Source: Vermamoeba vermiformis (Eukaryota > Tubulinea > Echinamoebida). From it: a stretch of DNA of 64,000 bases. The stretch lies in NCBI GenBank assembly GCA_045837725.1, contig JBEWZL010000011.1, positions 434,001 through 498,000 on the forward strand, read 5' to 3'. The position numbers were made by a program, and so were the translations under genes. The notes under the pieces are model-generated. The model did not search any database, had not been told where the DNA came from, and saw only the letters and a program-made list of their open reading frames with translations. Shown piece by piece: positions 58,367 through 64,000 of the stretch. How positions within the stretch are numbered: position 1 is the first letter of the stretch; the number at the start of each line of letters is the position of its first letter.

Positions 58367-59926
58367 TTACATCGCTACACAGTCTTTACCGCCTTTTTTC
58401 AATCGATAAGTCTCGTAGTTGCAAGATTGACCGATGATCGTTTGCCATTCGTAATGACCTAAATACGGACACTTATTGTACTCGTGTTCTTTGTTACCGC
58501 ACGCCTGGCACGGAATAATTTGTTCTTCTTTGCCGTTAAATCTCCTTCGTCTTGCGTTCTCTAAAGTTACAAATTTTTTGGCCAGTTTGATGTCCGATGG
58601 TACTTCAATAGCCTCTATTTGAACAGCTATATAACTACGAGAAAAGTCACTAGGAGGCAATGGCTGTTTAGGCCTAGCTGTAAGTCGTTCTTGGAGCGTT
58701 GTTGGTTTCGGCTCAGGCTGGATCGGATTCCACCAAAAATTCACTGAAACACTAGCTTCAAGTGAATATACAGCGTGAATCCAGCCTTCAGGCAAGTACC
58801 TGCAAATATAATATTAATATGAGTGCCTATTCTCTGACAAATTGTAAAAAAGTGGATCTGATCCAACGTGCTGAAAATTATTCCGCTTGCACGTACAATA
58901 CATCACCAGGATTAAGCACGCAATGCAGGGCCGATGCGTTCATGAAATTTTCGTGTAATTTCACTGAATTTTCATCGCGCATGTTGATCGTGGTTTGACG
59001 GTCTTGATCTGCCGATTCAGATTGAAGTGCCAAATAAGGCAATTGGCTTGGATCCCACAACAACACCGACTTCTTGCCTATTATTTCCAAATTAGGAAAT
59101 ATTGCGGTTATTTTAGCAACACTTACCGTGCAGTTGCAAGAGCAAGTTATCAGCTTTATCGTAGTGCGCTGGTGTTAGCGAATCGGCGGATGAAATCCAC
59201 ATATTAGTGAAGTACTTAGTATTGCTAGGCAAGAGCCAAACAGGCGAGTCTAAGTAAGGCAAAATAAGTAAATTTCAGACTCGATCGAATCTAAAAAAAT
59301 TCTGACTAATTGAATGATACCGATATAAATAAATAGACCAAATAGGTATTATATAGAAGTACTTACGCGTTAATTTCTTCAGAAGTGGTTGAAAGTGCTG
59401 GTCATCGGCTTGATAAAGATAATAACGTTCGTTTTCGTTCAAGATCGGTTTTCTGCCGGTAGTTTTAGCAGCGTTAATCCTTTGTATAAGTTCAGTGCCA
59501 GTCATTGAAGACTTGACGCGCTCTTTGCCGTCAAAAATATCACCGTGACCACCAGGAAAGTTGCCTAACGAAAGGATCTGATTTTAGTTTCAGATAGACA
59601 AACGAAAAAAATTGAATTTAATTCACTAAAAATAATTATATTTATATAGTAATATTCTACAATGATTGATGGTGCAAAAGTAACTCACCGGATGCGGAAA
59701 CGTAAACGTCGAACTCCTGATTTCCAATAGTAGCTGAAATATTCTCGAAACTCCATTCATTCAGTGCCTCATTATTAAGGGCATTTTTAATTATGCTAGG
59801 TTTTCGATCTGGTTGACTAATGTAATTCCAGAATTCGGATTTGACAATTTTGTCTTTTTCAGTAACTGCCAGCTCCTCACTGGCCACTTTAATCCAAGAA
59901 GGAGGCCACGAATATGTTGTCGACAT
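58367..59926 (-). CDS. JmjC/cupin-8 dioxygenase-like protein with C-terminal zinc knuckle
   Basis: ATG 59924-59926 (MSTTYSWPPSWIKVASEELA), TAA 58367-58369, about five exons. Cupin/JmjC core: 'SNTKYFTNMWISSADSLTPA', then HYD (HxD iron ligands), 'NLLLQLHGKKSVLLWDPSQL', and 'LNPGDVLYLPEGWIHAVYSL' (distal His), 'VSVNFWW'. This resembles FIH/JMJD7/TYW5-like hydroxylases that use Fe(II) and 2-oxoglutarate on protein or tRNA. After the core is 'CQACGNKEHEYNKC', a CCHC-like zinc knuckle, suggesting nucleic-acid or protein binding; this pairing is unusual. The exact substrate is unknown. Confidence 0.8.
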
Positions 59927-60424
59927 ATTTAATCGTATAATGTAATGATGAATGGAGTTTTCCAACTTTTTTCGTTTCCCCTCCTGAATTATTTATAGTT
60001 TCAGGTCGGTAAAATATGATTGGCCCGTTCTAAAAATAGTCGACCAGTGGAGTCACTGGGTTTCGTTACATTATATTCTAGAACGCACTACATCAGTACA
60101 AGTGGTGGTATGGTCTAAAATCCTCCTTGGTTCTAGAGTCGTGACGCAAATTAGCCGAGTCTGGTACAAAGATCCGTTCAAGCCCGATGCATAAATGCAA
60201 CTAATTATAGTGGTACAGCAAGTCATAATTCGATTGATCAATAGCATGACAGTCCCATAGGAGGAGACAGGACACGAGCTAGGAGACGCGAGAGTTCCGT
60301 CCCGACATCCGGTCTCGTACGATTCGGTCCAAAATACCTTCTCATTTTTTTCGAATACAAACCATCTCGTGTAATACTTCTAATCAGCTTGATAATAATA
60401 TTATTAATATTAATATGGACTTTA
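59927..60424. other. Intergenic between JmjC and kelch/EGF genes
   Basis: 498 bp. It should hold the JmjC promoter and the 3' UTR of the kelch/EGF gene. A locally GC-rich stretch (60245-60335) ends in a T-run at 60343-60349 (plus). It looked RNA-like, but I could not fold it as a tRNA. No other feature. Confidence 0.35.
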
Positions 60425-62122
60425 TTAGAGGAACAATACGAAGGAAATGAGTCCAAAAGTGGCAAACAAAGCAGATCCAGTCGATGTTTGCGGCTGTTGA
60501 TTGCCTGGTTGTTGTTGTGTCTGCGGCTGTTGTTGTTGTGGCACATTGCCACCTCCAGGCGTGGATTGAGGCTGTGGGATTTCGCAAGTTATTCCGTCTC
60601 CGTTATATCCTTGTTTGCAAACACAATTGAAGCCAAACATAGTGTCCGTACAATCGGCATTAGGACTGCAATTGCTAAGACCCAACGCGCATTGATCTTG
60701 CGGCACGATCCAGATGTCTTTGTAGCAGAAGAAAGAGTCAGTCTGACCTCCGTAAAAGATCATATCGCCTCTGATATGTCGACCGCCGGCGATAGCGTGA
60801 TTGTGGCGCGCTGCAGCGTAGTTTCCAGCAGCTGTGAAGCGTGTGTCAGTGATGGTAACGTCGTCCAGTTCGATACCGCCAGAAGCCAAGGCCCATTGTT
60901 TGGACGTCACGTTGAACAACCAAAAGTCCTCCTTGCTGCCTTGCGATGTGCCGTAGAATCCGTAGCCTCCGTACAACATGATCGTGCCGTCTCCGCGATC
61001 AACGAGATGTCCCGCGCCATATCGACTCGCGGGTGCGTTGTCAGGATGGAACTCGAATGGCGCGGATAGATAGCCAGGAGTATTGTACGAAGTGCTGTTG
61101 CCGAACTGTACTTGCCAAGGACTCTGCAGGTTCTTAGTGTCAAAAGTCCACAAGTCATTCCAGCTGGGACTGAAGTCGTTCAAGTTGCCCCCGTCGACGG
61201 GTCCGTAGCCACCAAAAATCCAGATCTTGCCCGTAGAATCCATCGTGCAGCTCGCTTGCAAGCGTGTTCCATAAGCAGGCGTCGGACCATCGAACACAGG
61301 GGTCACAGTCAGGTCGTTCACGAAGTACTCGCGAGTCCAAGTGTTGGATGCGGATGTGTACTTCCATACAGCCGGAGCGTAATAGGACCCACTACCACCT
61401 GTTATTATCCAGAGGTTGTCCTCGGCATCTACTTCCAAACACGTGCCTGTCATCGAGCCAGGCCACACGCCGTCATGAGCCGCGACTGTGGAATCGTCGC
61501 CGTAGAGCCAAGTGAATTGCCACGTGGTAGTGTTGAACGTCCAAAAAGAAGAAGCGGAGGTTCCCGAATTAGAGAAAATATAGATCGTATCCTTACTGTC
61601 GATAGTGCACCAGTGCGCAGTAAGAGTTCCCGGACTCACATCGGGACTAGGAACGCCTTGGGTGCCGAATATTTTGGTGCCGTTTGAGGCTTTGTAGGTC
61701 AGTCTATATTCGTCGCTAGTTAAATTGTAGCTCCAGACATCGTAAAGATCAAAGTTTTGAGCGCCATAAATGATCCACAAGATTCGTTTTGAATCTAGGA
61801 CCATGCACGTTGAAATACGACCACCGGCGCCATTGTCGATTTTAGTCCACACTCCAATATCAGGGTACGTTTGATCAAGGAAATCTAATGAAGTAAACGT
61901 TAATTTACAAGCTTTTTTTTTTTTTTAAATTTTTAATTTTGAATTATTTTTCGATCCTGCTGTTGTTGAGTGTCAAAAAATACGCAATAATATTACTAAC
62001 ATATATTACTCTTTCTTACCCCTGGCCGTGTTATTCGGAGCCAACCAAACGGGCTCAACCAGATCCGCGAGAGCGGTGCCAATGATAGCAGCGAACAACA
62101 GCAAGATAGGTGAATATCGCAT
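60425..62122 (-). CDS. Secreted kelch-repeat protein with EGF-like domain and GPI-type tail
   Basis: Two exons: 62020-62122 (ATG 62120-62122) and 60425-61884. The start 'MRYSPILLLFAAIIGTALAD' is a clear signal peptide. Kelch-type blades follow: 'RLQASCTMDSTGKIWIFGGY', 'YGAGHLVDRGDGTIMLYGGY', 'NHAIAGGRHIRGDMIFYGGQ'. An EGF-like module has six Cys: 'CALGLSNCSPNADC', 'FNCVCKQGYNGDGITC'. A Gln/Pro-rich linker then leads to a hydrophobic C-terminus ('SALFATFGLISFVLFL') of GPI-anchor type. Hence a cell-surface adhesion or recognition protein, about 508 residues. It is not closely related to the kelch/F-box/Rho genes. Confidence 0.85.
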
Positions 62123-62375
62123 CCCTGTTGTAGATGTATCTAACAAACGTTAAAAGGCTCGAAAAATTGGACAAAAGAAAAAAAAACGGTCGAGGATCCC
62201 AAATTTAGCGATGATTCTGATTCAAAATAATAATCACGGTTAGCTCCTCAGGCAAATATGACTATCAATATTCGGTTAATGATAATATTATTACGCAAGA
62301 TTTATTCAAAATCAAGATTTTGAACGTCTTACGCGCTATGTACATCTGGATGCATCCGGCGAACCGTCACGTTTG

Positions 62376-63231
62376 TTATTGTGCTTGTTGTTGAGTATTA
62401 GTTTCAGCGCTCATTTCTTTTTCTTCATTTACGACAATTGCTCCTTGAAAATCACCTGTTTTAACGTCGAAAAATTGGATCGTCCTTGCTCGTCTGTTTT
62501 TGTTCGCCAAATAAGTAATTGTTTCTAGCATGCCCATCGTGCCATTAGGCGCCGTATATCGAAATACTGCTACATCAGGGCTCTATAATAAATTATTTAT
62601 TAGCCTTAAATTTTTACATGTACGACGATCGCCATCCGATCCATAAAAAGGATTAAAAGAATCTGCTAGTATTAATTTGCATGAAATGACGTGTTATAGT
62701 GGCGATTAAATACATACCAACTCTTGGCCGTATATTTCAAAGTTTTGTAAGCCAGGATCCGATGTCTCGGCGAGTTTTACTCGTCCATCTGCGCACGGGA
62801 CCCATTTTGCGTGATAAACTATTGTTTGACCATTTGGGTATGTGTATCTGCATGATAAATGAATAATAAGAATATGTAACTTCCTAAAAGTTTTTCACAC
62901 GTAGATTGAGCTCTGAAAAAATAAGAAATAAAATTTTATAAAATAAAAATAATTCTAAATACGTGTTAAATACTACGTCTGTCGGTGAATTAAGTTTATA
63001 TGCCAATTAAACAATTTATGAGATTATTTTAATTTTTTGACTTGCAATAATAAGTCAATTTTCTTTTGGCGGTAGATCTGACCATAAATCACCGTTAATT
63101 ACTTACGTATCTTTCAATTTCCAACAACCGTCCTCTAAAGAAATACGAGCGACGCCAATGTAACTGCTGGATGGACCTTCTTTTTTAGATGTATCCAAAA
63201 ACTTCCAATCTCCGCACCATTTGCCGACCAT
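62376..63231 (-). CDS. Unrecognised small protein
   Basis: Three exons, ATG 63229-63231 to TAA 62376-62378, joining in frame. The start 'MVGKWCGDWKFLDTSKKEGP' and later 'YTYPNGQTIVYHAKWVPCAD', 'FEIYGQELSPDVAVFRYTAP', 'NRRARTIQFFDVKTG' look like a small beta-barrel (lipocalin/THAP4-like GxWxGxW start), but I do not assign a family. The C-terminus is Gln/Glu-rich. About 180 residues, no signal peptide. Role unknown. Confidence 0.6.
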
Positions 63232-63344
63232 ATGTGGAAATAAATGGTATTGGTGACCTCCTACGACAACTTTTCGGTCCATTTATGGTATTAGTATTAT
63301 TGTGTGTGAATAACTGCCGCACAAAAATTCGATCGACTTTTTAT

Positions 63345-64000
63345 TCAAAAGATTCTGGCGCTAAGCGCCGCTAACATGTACAATATCCGCTTAAAATTCT
63401 CCCAATTGAATACTGTGCTTAATACCAACTTTAATACGGCCCATTGAAAGCCTCGATAGAATCCGCTAAAACCTTCATTGTTCTTGATCTGCTTGAAAAC
63501 TTGAATAGGGCTGCTGTATTTGAGCTCTGTGCCCGCTGAAATTGCTACTCGTTGTTGCATAAGCATAAGAGGATATACTAATGCAATGAACGGTACTTTC
63601 AAGAAAGAAAACTCGAATCCGCTGAATAATCCTCGGAAGCCATCGTTTTTGATTATTTCACTGAAAATATGTCGCAAGCCACTGTATCTCGGAGTATCTC
63701 CGATATCAGCTGCCATCTTGCAATAGGCCAGTTCTACGGGGTACGCCACAACTGACGATACAAAAGCTACTACGAACAGGCCTGCAAATGTCTTCAAGCT
63801 TTGTTTTAAATTATTTGTTTCTTTTTCAACGCTGTTTTGATATCGAGCCCATAATTTGTGCAAAGCAAAAGGAACGACGAACCAGATCACTGTTGAAGCA
63901 GCGATCGCGCCAGATCCACGCCAAAGCGATGTAAATCCTTGCTTTGCGATTATTTTCTTTAACGCATCGATAGGCCCTGAAAATAATATGGAGCCAACGG
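63345..64000 (-). CDS. Mitochondrial carrier family protein, 3' part of gene
   Basis: The last exon is about 63345-63976; the gene continues beyond the window end through an intron. 'GPIDALKKIIAKQGFTSLWR' is the matrix half of repeat 1. 'YPVELAYCKMAADIGDTPRY' and 'IIKNDGFRGLFSGFEFSFLK' form repeat 2, nearest to ADP/ATP translocases by eye (cf. RLAADVG). 'YPLMLMQQRVAI' and 'IKNNEGFSGFYRGFQWAVLK' form repeat 3. Between 'FSFLKVPFIALVYP' and the repeat-3 signature the usual loop and about one helix are missing in an open frame, so the carrier is short or divergent. It should exchange metabolites across the inner mitochondrial membrane; substrate uncertain. Confidence 0.75.
   Translation of the reverse strand, partial: VGSILFSGPIDALKKIIAKQGFTSLWRGSGAIAASTVIWFVVPFALHKLWARYQNSVEKETNNLKQSLKTFAGLFVVAFVSSVVAYPVELAYCKMAADIGDTPRYSGLRHIFSEIIKNDGFRGLFSGFEFSFLKVPFIALVYPLMLMQQRVAISAGTELKYSSPIQVFKQIKNNEGFSGFYRGFQWAVLKLVLSTVFNWENFKRILYMLAALSARIF

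Noticed and set aside
60140-60200. tRNA-like A-box and B-box words (TAGCCGAGTCTGG, GTTCAAGCC)
   Set aside because: Spacing is far too short and no acceptor or anticodon stem forms, so not a tRNA gene.
60389-61687. Long plus-strand ORFs opposite the kelch/EGF gene
   Set aside because: Antisense to a clear signal-peptide/kelch/EGF gene; no recognisable domain.

Overview
This window comes from an intron-rich, AT-rich nuclear genome of a unicellular eukaryote. Introns are mostly 45-110 nt and GT-AG; one GC-AG intron is visible. Genes lie close together on both strands. Lineage-expanded families (kelch/F-box/Rho fusions, CLU/UBR/LRR proteins, an FBXO11-like protein) beside ancestral-type eukaryotic genes (an undivided MadBub, a nibrin) suggest a protist, perhaps an amoebozoan. 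That placement is inference from domain content. Gene models were spliced by eye: domain calls are firm, exon edges may be off by a base or two.

Layout. 1-11.7 kb: 3' part of an ankyrin-like gene, a RING protein, a large MadBub spindle-checkpoint protein, a PrxQ-type peroxiredoxin and a mitochondrial Bax-inhibitor-1 protein. 11.7-22.2 kb: three tandem kelch + F-box + Rho-GTPase genes; copy 1 carries a MITE, copy 2 a duplicated exon. 22.7-26.8 kb: an FBXO11-like gene (F-box, parallel beta-helix, UBR box) cut in an exon by a 1.8-kb Harbinger/IS5-type DNA transposon. 27.1-33.6 kb: a membrane-anchored short-chain dehydrogenase with two mobile insertions. One is a 1.1-kb TIR element that makes up almost a whole intron. 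The other lies in a 4-kb intron and encodes, on the opposite strand, a ubiquitin-specific protease fused to a piggyBac transposase. 33.9-58.0 kb: three paralogous CLU + UBR + LRR genes (one minus, two tandem plus). Between them lie nibrin, an orphan single-exon gene, a MARCH-type E3 ligase and a two-box HMG protein. 58-64 kb: a JmjC protein, a secreted kelch/EGF protein, an unrecognised small protein and the 3' part of a mitochondrial carrier.

The strongest novel signals are: (1) the USP-piggyBac fusion transposon; (2) a perfect 12-bp palindrome, TGACACGTGTCA, found 12 times and always inside introns; (3) an intron formed by a TIR element; (4) Rho domains that have all lost the catalytic glutamine, fused to kelch and F-box; (5) a MadBub with a degenerate kinase. 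Many genes here act in ubiquitin signalling or the cell cycle. E2F-like sites lie just upstream of both MadBub and nibrin.
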